Below are positions 23,230-33,944 of a stretch of 64,000 nt of DNA, piece after piece. The stretch lies in contig NW_024465885.1 of the NCBI RefSeq assembly GCF_017591425.1, positions 33,302,501-33,366,500 on the forward strand, read 5' to 3'. The first letter of the stretch is position 1; every line of letters begins with the position of its first letter. The notes beneath the pieces were generated by a model, which did not search any database, had not been told where the DNA came from, and was given only the letters and a program-made list of their open reading frames with translations. A program made the translations under genes and the position numbers. Source of the stretch: Ochotona curzoniae (taxonomy: Eukaryota; Chordata; Mammalia; Lagomorpha; Ochotonidae).

Positions 23230-24000
23230 TCAGTGTCCGCACACATTAATGTAAATGTCCTCTAATATAAATGGCCACACACTAGATAAGCCTTTGAAAG
23301 GTAGGATTGATTATTGAGGAATTATCATTTGTAAATGGTAAACTAGAAAGGCCAGTCATGAAACATCTAGGTGATTGTCTCAAGTTCCCAAGTCTGGGCT
23401 GTAATTGATCTTGTTACTTTCTTATTTGGATAAATCTCTGGAATTGAAAAATATCACTCGGACTCCAAGAAGACCTATTACCTTAAAAGTCGTGAATGGC
23501 TTAAATAAAGCATTTTTCCTAAAAGTTCAAAAAGTGGAAAAGGCTATTGTAATATGAGTGAATTTTTTGCACCATATCTACTAAGAATCATTCTATTCAT
23601 TGCTTTGCATAAGAGGTACATGATATAGTCGAACACAAAATTGGCTTAAGAAAAACCGTACTAAACACTTATATTTTTCAGAAATAACAGAATCTCCTAA
23701 ACCTTGAAATTAAAATATTTTCACGAAGGGAATTGAATAAAGTTGCCCAGTCATTCTTCTCCACTAGAATTTTGGAATGTGAATTTACTTGGAAATAAAA
23801 CCTTTGTAATTTGTTAATATGAACCCCAGATATATTAGGATGGTGCCTGAGTCTGCAATCATTTGTGTTCTTGTAAGAAAAGGAGAGGAAGAAAACAAAG
23901 AGGGGGGAAAGGCCAAGAGTAGAAAGACAGGGAAGAATCAAGGCACTGCAAATCAAAAGCTTCAGACTGGAAGAAGAAAGGAAAGATTCGCCCCAGTAGC
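23230..24000. other. AT-rich spacer
   Basis: No gene or repeat family recognised. A purine-rich stretch (GAGGAAG, GGGGGGAAAGG) lies near 23884-23945. Confidence 0.45.
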
Positions 24001-24029
24001 TCTGGAATCATAACTGTGCCAGTGCTCGC

Positions 24030-24130
24030 ACTTGAGTTTAGGGTTTCCAGTCCTGACACAGAACAAATTCTCATGATTTTGAAGCCATCCAGTTTGTGTC
24101 ATTTGTTACAGTAAATATATGAAATTAACA
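24030..24130 (+). mobile_element. MLT1/MST-like LTR, 3' end remnant
   Basis: TTGAAGCCATCCAGTTTGTG, then TCATTTGTTACAGTAAATAT, matches the conserved 3' end of mammalian MaLR LTRs (AAGCCACCCAGTTTGTGGTA, then TTTGTTATGGCAGCC). Upstream homology fades before about 24000. Confidence 0.65.
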
Positions 24131-25895
24131 ATACAAAATCCATGAAGCAATGGAAGATGCTGCGAATAATCACTATTTGTAACAATGATTCCAAAAAAGG
24201 AGTGATATGTAAGGAGACAGTTAAAGATAATATGAAATGTTGTATTCTGATTTATGTGATCTAGAAGCTGAATGTAAGAATATACTCACACCTAAGCCAT
24301 TACAACATCCCCTGTTGGAAGAAATGATAAGATAAAGGAAGATAACAGAGCTTTGTAAAGTAAGGAATAAAAATAAAAGTTCATTATATTTTCAGTAATT
24401 TCAAAGATGGAAGAAATAGCTATTACGAGCATACATTTAGCATTTATTTGATAAACTAGAAATTGTACTATGCTGTATTAGGTATATTTTCATTATAAAG
24501 AAATCAAAATCTACAATACTGTTCTTTGGTGAATATGCTTCACACTAGATGTTTATAATTCCTGCATGCAGAAACAACTTCAAACTGAAACCTGAATGCT
24601 GAATACTGAAAGCTCAAATATAGTGATCAGGTTCTCACTAAAAATCTCATCAAGTTTCCTTAATTTGCTAGTGATCAGACAGGCACTCAACAGTTAAGAA
24701 AACAGCTTCTTGATTACAAAATGAAATAAGTGTTCTAACAATATTTCAGTGGCATCTTCATTTGCAAAACTACTCTCTATCATTACTCCCTCAAGTTACA
24801 GCAGATACAAATTCATTATAATTGCTTCCAATTATTCCTTTCCCCATCAATATTTAACCCTCCTGTGTTACAGTACAATTTTACAGAAATTTAATATAAA
24901 GAACTCTTAACAGTAACAGCAAAGAAACACTAAAGACAAACAGAGAATCTCAACAGTACGGAAAATAAGAAAGGGAAAAAAAAAAATACATCAGAAAGGC
25001 AAAGTTGGAAGTGGGTACCACTCCCCAAGGCTGGAATATGCCTCTTCCCAGGAGAAGGTCTTGTAGTCTCCCTTTGTGTGATATGAAAACTCATTGGGTC
25101 TGCCCAGAGTATACCAAGAATTGCCACCTAATCCAGAAATGCCTCATTTGTTGAACATGTAGGCGATCCTGAGCAAGGCAAGCTTTCAGAAAACTTGTTG
25201 CCAAGTATGCTGATATTAAGGTTCCATAATGTTACACTCCCATTCCCACATGATGGCTGAGGCATACACAAGTGACCATGTGCTGCAGTTTGGGGAAACT
25301 GTTGGTGACAGAGCAGCGTAAGATTTGAAGGCCAAAATGTCATTGAGATGGCGCAGAGAAATGTTCACTTATTTGAAGCAAGTGCTTCAAGTTTGCTGAA
25401 CTGTGCATGCATAATCCTGACATAGGCAGATTCACTTGCACAACTATGGAAGTGAAAGCAGCCAGGAGCAAAAATGGCCACAAAGCCTAACCTAACCAGG
25501 AAAAGAACGTTGCTTCTGCACTGTCTCTCTGTCCCCATCTACTGGCTTATGCAAATATTGTGTTAGCTGAAATACCCCATTGCTTGACACAGGTGAAAAC
25601 AACAAAATAAAAGAAACAACACTTTTAGAGAAAGAGCATTTCAAAAGTAAATTTGTTAATTCTCATAGGAATTAACTTCAAGACCAGGCATCATTTTCCA
25701 TTTCCACTGCCATTTTGATGTGTCCAATACTGCACAAAAATGTTTATCTCCAAAGCAACCATTTTGCACAGCTCTAAGGCTATTGTTCATATCAGTCTAT
25801 GGAAGTCACACACATCACACTGAGGTGTCTGTGAGCCTCAATGAATTTTGAAATATCCCAATGTATATCTTAGTTTGCATAATTTATTTCCCTTT
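24131..25895. other. Unassigned AT-rich sequence
   Basis: About 1.8 kb. Frames at 24930-25127 and 25128-25343 show no recognisable protein. A poly(A) run is present at 24978-24988. Confidence 0.45.
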
Positions 25896-25897
25896 AC

Positions 25898-25961
25898 ATT
25901 TCCCTCATTTTTGTTATGATCAAGACTCAATTTCCCTCATTTTTGTGATGATCAAAATTCA
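25898..25961. repeat. 32-bp tandem duplication
   Basis: Two adjacent 32-base units beginning ATTTCCCTCATTTTTGT (25898-25929 and 25930-25961) differ at only a few positions, including T/G at unit position 18. Confidence 0.9.
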
Positions 25962-26575
25962 ATCTCATTAATATTTTATACTTTTTCTTATTGCAATAAT
26001 ATTAAAAACACATTTCAACTTTCGTTTGCCACTTCCTTGGTGCAACAGATATATCTGAGCAAAGCTCATAACCATTTTCCACTGGATTTTAATACGCCAC
26101 CCTCAAACTAGATTGTACTCATCATTTGGTACTTCTGTCACTAGAGAGATTGGTCCAGAATACAGACACCCAGCCCCTTGCAGATCCCAATAACATTGTT
26201 ACCGTATTTTTTTCTTCCCTTACAGGCTGGAGTCACAATGGGCTGTCAACATTGAAACGTTTATTTCTCCCTTTATGCTTTCAGAGCAGAAATGTCTTTC
26301 TAATTCCTGCAATTTTTTCTTAAAAAGCTGTCCATTTAATCTGTCCATGAATGATTTTGCGGTAAACTATAAAAAGTAAATTTGTTTTTGAAAATTTTTG
26401 CTTTCAAAGAAAACTTATTTTTACCATTTAGGAAAAAATTTTCCAAATACTTGAAAAGATTCAAATATTCAAGTATTCATGGGGAAAAAGAGGTGAATGA
26501 TACATTTGTTTTAGTGAAAAAGAATTAGAACCCTAAACATATTGCTTCATCCAATAAAAACATTGTATTTTAATA
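25962..26575. other. AT-rich spacer
   Basis: Nothing recognised in about 600 bases. Confidence 0.45.
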
Positions 26576-26579
26576 ATTT

Positions 26580-26621
26580 CAAAAAAATATATATTGATTT
26601 GAGATACAGACACAGAGAGAG

Positions 26622-26674
<53 letters not shown>

Positions 26675-26815
26675 CCAGTTAGTATCTCCCAAACAACAAT
26701 ATACAGGATTGGGTGACAGCCCAAGTTTGGAACCCGGAGTGGAATCAAGGTAATCCACATGGTATAAAGAAACCCAGTTATTTGGGCCATTACCACTGTG
26801 TCCCAGAGCCTGCAT
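26580..26815 (-). mobile_element. Old CSINE, antisense, with expanded (GA)n
   Basis: The GA-rich tail-proximal part has become a microsatellite. Beyond it, CAGTTAGTATCTCCC, GGAACCCGGAGTGGAATCAA and GGCCATTACCACTGTGTCCC follow the antisense older C-repeat to about 26815. Confidence 0.65.
26608..26671. repeat. (GA)n microsatellite
   Basis: About 20 uninterrupted GA units at 26630-26671, preceded by interrupted GACACAGAGAGA. It lies within an antisense CSINE, whose polypurine region is the likely seed. Confidence 0.98.
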
Positions 26816-26844
26816 TCACAAGAAGCACAATGGAAGAGTAATAA

Positions 26845-27010
26845 TATAGGAGTTTGTTTGCAGTGCCCTCATCCCATTTGAGCTCTGTTTCAAGCCCTGG
26901 ATGCCCCACTTATAATCCAACTGTCCATAATGTGCCTAAGAAGTCAGCAGAAGATTGCTTGTGTCTTTGGGTTCCTGCATCCGCATGGAAGTTTCAGGCC
27001 CCTGGCTTCA
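26845..27010 (+). mobile_element. Old CSINE fragment, sense
   Basis: GCAGTGCCCTCATCCCATTT, GATGCCCCACTTATAATCCA and GGAAGTTTCAGGCCCCTGGC follow the old C-repeat; the 3' end is eroded into CT-rich sequence. Confidence 0.55.
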
Positions 27011-27089
27011 CTTTTCTGCTTTTCCTTTTCTCCTCCCTCCCCGCCATCTCCTATCACTTGCTAAGGATATTCCATAGTGGGACATAGAC

Positions 27090-27940
27090 CAGTTTATAGG
27101 CCTATGGAGAATCAGTTGGTTCAAAGATTGACCACTATTTTCAACATCAACTCAGCACAAATTAAAGTCTCTGAAAAACCAGAACTTCGTATGTTACAGC
27201 TTTCTACACTGAGCTTCTGTCATCAACAGCTTCATTACCATATGTGATTTTTGTAGATCTTTTCACTGAAGTTTACTTTTCATTTTTCCATTTAGTTTAT
27301 CAAATAGAAGATGTTCTTATCTCCCACCATATTTTAGTAATATCTGAATGGTTTATGTGCTTGAAAAGAGTTTTCTATCTTCCTTTGATGCTTCCCTCAG
27401 GTTATTTGTTTCCAAGCCTACCCAATTTGTTATGATATTAATGTGAACCGAGACAAGCCCCAGTCCATAGGGTCTTCCTGCTAAAATAAAATATCAAGAA
27501 GAGCCTAAAGTCTGGGATCAGGAAATGCCTGGCTGTACTCATTTCAGTCCTGTGAATGGACAAGGCTACCTTTCCTCATTGGCATTAGTAACACATAACT
27601 GGAAGCTCGGTGGGGAATCCAGCCATTGACTGATAAACTCACACATGGAGTCCTGGTTCCATGTCAGCTTCTTTTAATACTCCCATTCTGCTTGTTTTAA
27701 AGCCATGTTGGTAATATAGAATGGGTCAAAATTTCAAAGTTACACATTCTGCCACCTTATTATGCCAATTCTTTGTAGTATATTAGCTTGAACACTTAAA
27801 GGTATCTCATAATATTTTCATGCCTAAAGGATACCTTCATCAGTATACTATTAAGCACAGAAGCACAGAAAGCTGGCATTCACTTCCCTTTGAATTTACG
27901 AAAACATCCTCAAATATAAATTAGCAGTAATCTTAGACAG
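27090..27940. other. Unassigned sequence
   Basis: No gene or family recognised. It leads into the ERV pol remnant; parts may be unrecognised ERV sequence. Confidence 0.4.
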
Positions 27941-27944
27941 TCAA

Positions 27945-28245
27945 TCATGAGTGTTTCAAGGACATTTCCATTTGTTGGGCGATGCTTTTGCCAAGGAACT
28001 TAAGGAATTCCAACTAAATATTGAATTTTACAATGTTGATGATACTCTCATTCATAATCCTTCAAAAGATGACTCAGGCAGATACAGCATTAACGTCTTA
28101 AGCTTTTTAAAGGGTTTGAATTGCAAAATTTCCCCAACCAAAGAAAGGAAGCTACATTGTGTATAGAACCATACAAAGAAATGGCCAAGGGCATCCCTGA
28201 GCATGGCAGGTTCTTGTAGGATACAAGTTCCAGGATTTGAGTTGA
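27945..28245 (+). pseudogene. Gammaretrovirus-like ERV pol remnant (RT region)
   Basis: The frame at 27951-28166 reads LLGDAFAKELKEFQLN, then a VDDTLI motif that corresponds to the YVDDLLI box of reverse transcriptase (the tyrosine is replaced), then VLSFLKGLNCKISPTKE, equivalent to the helix and 'GYKVSPKKAQ' step that follow. After a stop, another frame gives MAGSCRIQVPGFE, matching the 'GFCRIWVPGFAE' step downstream of the RT palm in class I ERVs. At least one stop and one frame change break it. Only about 300 bases survive. The homology ends at about 28245, where the LTR-like segment begins. Confidence 0.8.
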
Positions 28246-28525
28246 TAGTTTTTAGGGGGTCCTGACCACTAGCCCGCTGCGACCACTGAGGGTATGAGAC
28301 GGGCAGTGTTCCTCAGCAAGAACTCCTAGAGATAGTCTGGTTGAACATGTTTGTTTATTGTAAACCAAGCACAAACTTGAATAGACATGGAAAAGGGGAA
28401 GGCAAAATGGTGTCTCCCCCAAATCCTCCTATCCATCAACAGCACTGTAATTGGCTAGAAGATGCCTTTGTTTCTCTGGACTTCCAACCATGCTGAAGCT
28501 CACATACAACACATATGGCTAGCAG
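28243..28525 (-). mobile_element. LTR-like segment, antisense to the pol remnant
   Basis: Read on the minus strand it has a CCAATTA-type step near 28453, AATAAA (complement TTTATT at about 28354-28360), a CCTCAGTGGTCGCAGCGGGC-type downstream part typical of retroviral U5, and an end near CTATCA at 28243. This is the order expected for an LTR. The 5' edge is not certain; 28525 is chosen because GGCTAGCA there could be a TG...CA edge with GGAGT versus TGAGT outside. The orientation is opposite to the pol remnant it abuts. Confidence 0.5.
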
Positions 28526-29720
28526 GAGTGCTTAAGGTCACAAACACCGCATGTGGGGGGCAGGCAACGTGGGACATCACTGACCTCTCAAAGTTGCTTA
28601 TCAAGGAAGTCCAAGCACAGGTTGTGCAAAGACGAAGAGGAGAAATTGGTGCCCAGCCCACTGCTCTCACTTGCATGGCCAATGATCAGGCCATGTTGAG
28701 GTCTTGCTGTGTCAGAGGCTGTCCCGGGCACACGGTGTGCCATGTTCTTATGACCTTCCACATGGGCAGGCAGATACAGGGACTATCTCCACAATAGCTA
28801 AACCATTTTGTAAGTTTAACAGGGTGTTGGCACAGGTCACTTAACTGGACAGAAGACCCAAGTCCATCCAGTTTAGTTATAAAAGGCTCTGGCAAACTAT
28901 GGTGACACAGTTCTTCCAGTGCCAGTTTTCAGAAGCCATAAACAGTCCATCTCCTCAGGATACCTGGTTTTACGAAAGCTTGCAAGGAAGGATCACATTC
29001 TGACCAGTTGTATCCTAAGTGACCTCATGGGATGTTTCTTAGCATTCATAATACAATTAAATTAGAGGGATTTTCTAGCTGGGTACCTCTGCAAAAAAAA
29101 ATCACCTTTTACCTATTAGGTATTCACAGTCATATTCAGAGGATGAGTCTGCTTTCTCATGTGAGACCTCAATACCACTCCAGAAGATAAAAAGATAAGC
29201 AAAATTTTCACTTTTGCTACATCAAGGCTGTTATTATTTTATGGCAGTTATTTTACCTACCTTTTCTCTTGTTTCTCTTGGGAAGCTGCTGCAAAACTCA
29301 CTGGTGAACTCTTCCAGTCATGTGAAGAAATTCTGAAAGCCTCCTTAAATTATTTTTAAAATGTTGATTGCCCTGGGCAAACTTTGTTCAGATTCCAGAC
29401 CAAATTTTACAGGAATTCTTTAAGTCTATAAATCCTCTAACTAACATAACCATGGACAATTGACTAATAGAATGCCAACTGTATAACAAGGTGGAACAAA
29501 TACAGTAACTAATGCAGTGTGTTACGTTTTCCTTAACAACTTTGTGTTCACAGAAAAAGACAGTGAAAGAGTTACACTGAAGTTGAATGGCTCCATAATT
29601 TTGGTAAGGAATATTTAGCAGCTCCCACTATTAGGGAAATCCTATAATATATAGTCCCTTTCCAAAGGAATGTCAAACTCATAATTTTTTTTCCTAATTA
29701 TTCTCAGATCATTAAAAAAA
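28526..29720. other. Unassigned sequence, locally GC-richer
   Basis: Frames of 60-111 residues at 28462-28895 overlap on both strands in GC-richer sequence and resemble no protein I recognise. The GC-richer part to about 28900 may be more of the same retroelement. Nothing else recognised up to 29720. Confidence 0.4.
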
Positions 29721-29724
29721 TTGT

Positions 29725-30000
29725 ATGTGCCAGAATCTCATATGGATCCTAGTTTATTTTCCATCTACCCCACTTCCTATTCAGTTCCGTGTATGTGGCC
29801 TAATAAAGCAGTCAAGGATCACCCAAAGTCTTGGGAACCTGTACCTGCATGGGAGACCCAGAAGAAATTCCTGGCTCCTGGCTTCGAATCATCTCAGCTG
29901 CAGCCACTGCAGCCACTCAGGGATTAAATCAGCGGATGGAGAATATTTCTCTCTGGCTGTCCTTTCTGTATGTCTGAGTTTCTAATAACAAATAAATAAG
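29725..30000 (+). mobile_element. CSINE, 5'-truncated sense copy
   Basis: Begins within the head at CAGAATCTCATATGGATCCT and continues through GTGGCCTAATAAAGCAGTCA, GGGAGACCCAGAAGAAATTC and TCTGTATGTCTGAGTTTCTA to a tail of AACAAATAAATAAG. The first about 40 bases of the element are missing. Confidence 0.9.
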
Positions 30001-30067
30001 TAAGGTAGAAAAGATAATTTCTATAAAAATAATATGTTTTTTTCAGAATTCTACAGCTTTGTAAGAG

Positions 30068-30419
30068 GTGATGCTCATTGGGCCTGCCTGGTGCAGTATC
30101 CTAGTGATTAAATCATTGTCTTACATTTTCTGGGATCCTACAGGGACACTAGTCCATATCCCAGCTGCTCCATTTCCCATCCAACTCCTTGCCTATGGCG
30201 TAGAAGGACAGTAGAAGATTGCTCTGGTCCTTGGGACCCTTCGCTTGCATGAGAGACCCAGAAGAAGTTGCTGGCTACTGGTTTGGATCAGTCCCAACAG
30301 TTGCAGCCACTTGAGGGATAAGCCAGCAGCTGGAAGATATTTCTCATTGTCTCTCCTTTCTCTAATTGGACCTTCCAATAAAAATGAATAAATCTTAAAA
30401 GCAAAAAAGTAATGTTCAT
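30068..30419 (+). mobile_element. CSINE, sense copy with target duplication
   Basis: GGGCCTGCCTGGTGCAGTAT at about 30080, then a full-length body to AATGAATAAATCTTAAAAGC. Flanks GTGATGCTCAT (30068-30078) and GTAATGTTCAT (30409-30419) are an 11-bp duplication with two differences. Confidence 0.92.
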
Positions 30420-30479
30420 GATAATGAGTTATAACTGCAGAAAATACTCTTTTGAGATGGAATACTGTGCAACACAAGG

Positions 30480-30865
30480 AGACATTTATGCTCCTAGAAT
30501 ACTCAAGGTCTAATATTTTGAGTCTCGAAAAAATAAGTCACAGATTACAGACTTTCCTACTTCAGCTTCTGAATTGTGTAACTATGTGGTTTGAGTAGGT
30601 GGGCACATTAATGGGCCTGCATGAGATGGGATCCTGTTAACCCTGAATTTATCTCTTTAACTATTGGCTTGATACTTGCCCATTCCCAGGATGTACTTTC
30701 TCCTCTGGGTTTCATTCAAATGATATGAATTTTCCTCATTTGAGGCTCTGATTAAGGTACCATTCCAACCATATGAAAGTGGCTAGGAAGGACGGAGAGT
30801 TTCCACTTATGCAATTATATATATACAGTCCTCCACTTACAATTCTTATCTGTATGTGAGGCACA
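30480..30865. other. Unassigned sequence
   Basis: Nothing recognised with confidence in about 390 bases. Confidence 0.4.
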
Positions 30866-30869
30866 GACC

Positions 30870-31140
30870 TGGAAGAGAAATTAAGATGTGACCATATCTA
30901 TTACAGTGTCCATAATAGAACTCCACTTGTTCTACTTCGAATTTAGCCTCATGCTGATGTCCCTGGGAAGTCAGTAAAAGGCAGCTTACAAATTCAGATT
31001 CCTTTCTGTCACATAGGCAGTTCAGGTGGAATTCCTGGCTCCTGGATTTGATCATACGGGATATTAATTGATATAGAGTTCTCTATCGGTTATCTCTTTA
31101 TCTCTTCTGTCTCTGCAAATACATAAACACATTTTTAATA
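30870..31140 (+). mobile_element. Old CSINE, sense copy
   Basis: CCCTGGGAAGTCAGTAAAAG near 30961, TGGAATTCCTGGCTCCTGGA near 31027 and the CT-rich ATCTCTTCTGTCTCTGCAAA near 31102 are C-repeat steps; the head is eroded. Confidence 0.65.
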
Positions 31141-32330
31141 AACAAAATAGATATACAGTGTTTTAAAAGTGAAAAGTTGTATATATTAAAATTATTTTAA
31201 TCAGATTGAAATAAGTCAAGAATTTATCTTGTAGAAAATATTAAGTGATTGACAAATATTAAATTATAATAGATGTGCACTAAAATAGGTAAGTTGTTTA
31301 AAACTTGAAGTCATTACCATAGCTGCCTTTTTTGTTTGTTTTTCTTTTTCTTCTTCCTAGTCCCTGTCATAGTTACTTTTGAAGCAGTGTTAAGTCCCCA
31401 ACAAAGTCAGAGTGGAATTTTAGACAATTCTTGATCATCACATTTTTACACCAGCACAGCCTCCTATATTAACATTATGTTTTATCAGAGTGGTACGTGT
31501 GTTGTACCTGACAAGTCAACGTTGAAATCATCTTCACACACGGATGGTTTACACTGACATAGTTTTTGCATGTTGTTCACTCTTGATTTTCCTCATTTCC
31601 AAACATTTGAATACAGTGATCCATACATAGCATCATTTTATATTTTCTCTTTTTGTCTCAGTAATTGTTTTTGCTTATATTGTTCATTTCAAAATTATTG
31701 ATTAATAGGTTTTGACAGAATTTTTAAAATACAGAAATAAAAAGAAAAACAAGAAGCATTCAAACTATATCATAATCGCTTTTAATATCTGATTGTTCCC
31801 CTTTGATTATATATACATATATCATGAATATGAAAATATATTTTATCTATATTTAATATGTTTCTCTGTAATTAAGATAACAGTGGCTATATTGTCATTT
31901 CTGTTTCACAAAGTAATGTCATCATTTTTGGTGACAGTGTGTTGTGTGAATTAATGGGATCTTTGTTCCATTGGCCAATGTGTAAGTTCTTCTTTTCTAT
32001 GTTGAGCAATAATTCCTATAGTAAAAAAAAAAACTCAAAATACAAATGGTAAAAATACAGAAATTCTTCATGTTCCTCTTAATTAGAGTAGATTTCAAAA
32101 TACTTTAAGACACCTTTATATTGTTTCCTGTTAAGTCTGTTTAAAAATCCAGTACATACTGCATTGTTATTAAACATAACATCTATTCAGTTCACTTCTT
32201 AATATTTTCATTGGGAAATGTGGGAAATACAAATATAATTTATGCTTTGTAGCTTTAGCTACAGCACTAATTAATCATAAATAGTTTCTATAGTTACCAT
32301 CTTTGAGCAATATTTTATCACATTTTCTAC
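31141..32330. other. AT-rich sequence, nothing recognised
   Basis: About 1.2 kb of very AT-rich DNA without gene or repeat signal that I can name. Confidence 0.5.
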
Positions 32331-32332
32331 TT

Positions 32333-32480
32333 AAAGCCAGGAGCCCTAAATTCAGTTTTATTTTCCCATGTAGGTGACAGGTACAAAAATGTTGAACTAT
32401 CACATACTGCACGCAGGTTAGGAAGGGATTAGATGGAATCTGGAATTGGACAGTCCACTACCACACGGGATGTGGGTGAT
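32333..32480 (-). mobile_element. Old CSINE fragment, antisense
   Basis: AAAGCCAGGAGCCCTAAATT, TTTTCCCATGTAGGTGACAG and CCACTACCACACGGGATGTG follow the antisense old C-repeat with heavy divergence. Confidence 0.5.
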
Positions 32481-33575
32481 CCACTGGCAACTCAATCACT
32501 GTTTCATTCAGGGACATTGATTTTCATATCTTTATCTGATTCTTGCTCCTGGAAATCATCATATATTTCACCCAAAGTTTCTTCATAAATATTTGATTTG
32601 TACCAATATCTATTACCATGTCTATAGTATTGCTACCCTAAGCTCTAAAATTTGTTGCATGTTTTTGGTCTAATTGGCTCAATTATTATTTTTTAGCAAA
32701 ATTTTCTACTTTCATTCTCTCAGAGAGTCAACAAAACAAAATGCTGTATGATTCTGATCCCTGAGCTTCTCAGTGTATGATCAATTTTCTCATAACTCCA
32801 TCACTGGAATTGAATGTTGGGTAGTGAAATGTAATTTGCATTTCCTCTCCATTTTATATTCTTAGATCTCTCAAAACATTGCATTTTTACGTATATTGAT
32901 TAATTGGTTCCTAATACCCAATCCAGTGATAACTTCTTTTTTGGTTATAAATATCTTGGCACCAATGGATAAAGTTTATCATTGTCCCACTTTCTAAACA
33001 TATTTTTCCTTGGTTAGAAGGTATTCAGCTTTATGGTTTTAATGAGCCTCCTGCAATATGCGTCATTTGTAAAAGCCAATGATTCACCTCCTATGAGTCT
33101 CGAGTTCTCTTCTGGCTGTTTCAGCACAGCTTGACCAATAAGGAAAATAATTATGGTTCCTGTTATCCACCCATCTATTTTATTTAAACATATCAAAACG
33201 AGAAGGACCTATGCCTGTGAAACAATAGCTCGGAAAAGAGGGGGTGGTATTTCCTTGTGGAGGATAGTTTGACTAGAGGAACTCAGAAGACAAAGGAAAA
33301 CATCACCAAAAGTTCCTCCTCTTTTTTTTTGATTCAGCTTTCTGAGGCCTGCATTCATTTTACAGCCAATGAAGAGCTCTTTTCCCCAAAGCCCCCAAAC
33401 CAACCAGCTAAACAATCTGCAGAAGAGAGTGAATTCAGGGTTCTTCATAAAGTAACAACATCCTTTTTAAAAGTTTAAAGTTTACAGAATAGCTTATCTA
33501 AAAATAAGCATAAGTCGGTGCCTTTTTCTTCTGAAATCCATACTTATGGGAAGTCTTCAATATACTGTTGAAAAT
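32481..33575. other. AT-rich sequence, nothing recognised
   Basis: Overlapping short frames on both strands (33014-33478) show no known family. Confidence 0.45.
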
Positions 33576-33578
33576 GTC

Positions 33579-33816
33579 CAGGGCTGTGGTTCAGCGGGTA
33601 GTTAGAGTGGTAATTACAGCCCTGGCTACTCTATTTAGAGTCTAGATCCCCATCAACCTGCGAAGGTAGTGATAATAACCTAAGTATTTAATGCCCTGCT
33701 ATACACAAGAAAGAGTTGAATGAAGTTCTCAGCTTCTGGCTTAGCCTTGGTCCTCCCTGTTCCTTTGCTAACTTTCTCTCCTTTGCCTTTCAAACCAATA
33801 AGAAAAAAAAAAAAAC
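33579..33816 (+). mobile_element. Old CSINE, sense copy (tentative)
   Basis: GGGCTGTGGTTCAGCGGGTA resembles the head; TTCTCAGCTTCTGGCTTAGC and CTTTGCCTTTCAAACCAATA resemble the 3' part, followed by a 13-base poly(A). The middle is too diverged to follow. Confidence 0.5.
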
Positions 33817-33944
33817 TCATGATAATATGCACTAATATAAAAAGCTTGTGTGAATTCCAATATTTTCATATTTCAGATTATTTTAATTCCATTCCTGATA
33901 AGCTTTTGAAATTCAATTTAATTCAATTTTTTTTATAATGTTAA

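Noticed and set aside
28462..28797. 111-codon plus-strand frame next to the ERV pol remnant
   Set aside because: Does not continue the pol reading and matches no retroviral domain I know; overlaps frames on the other strand.
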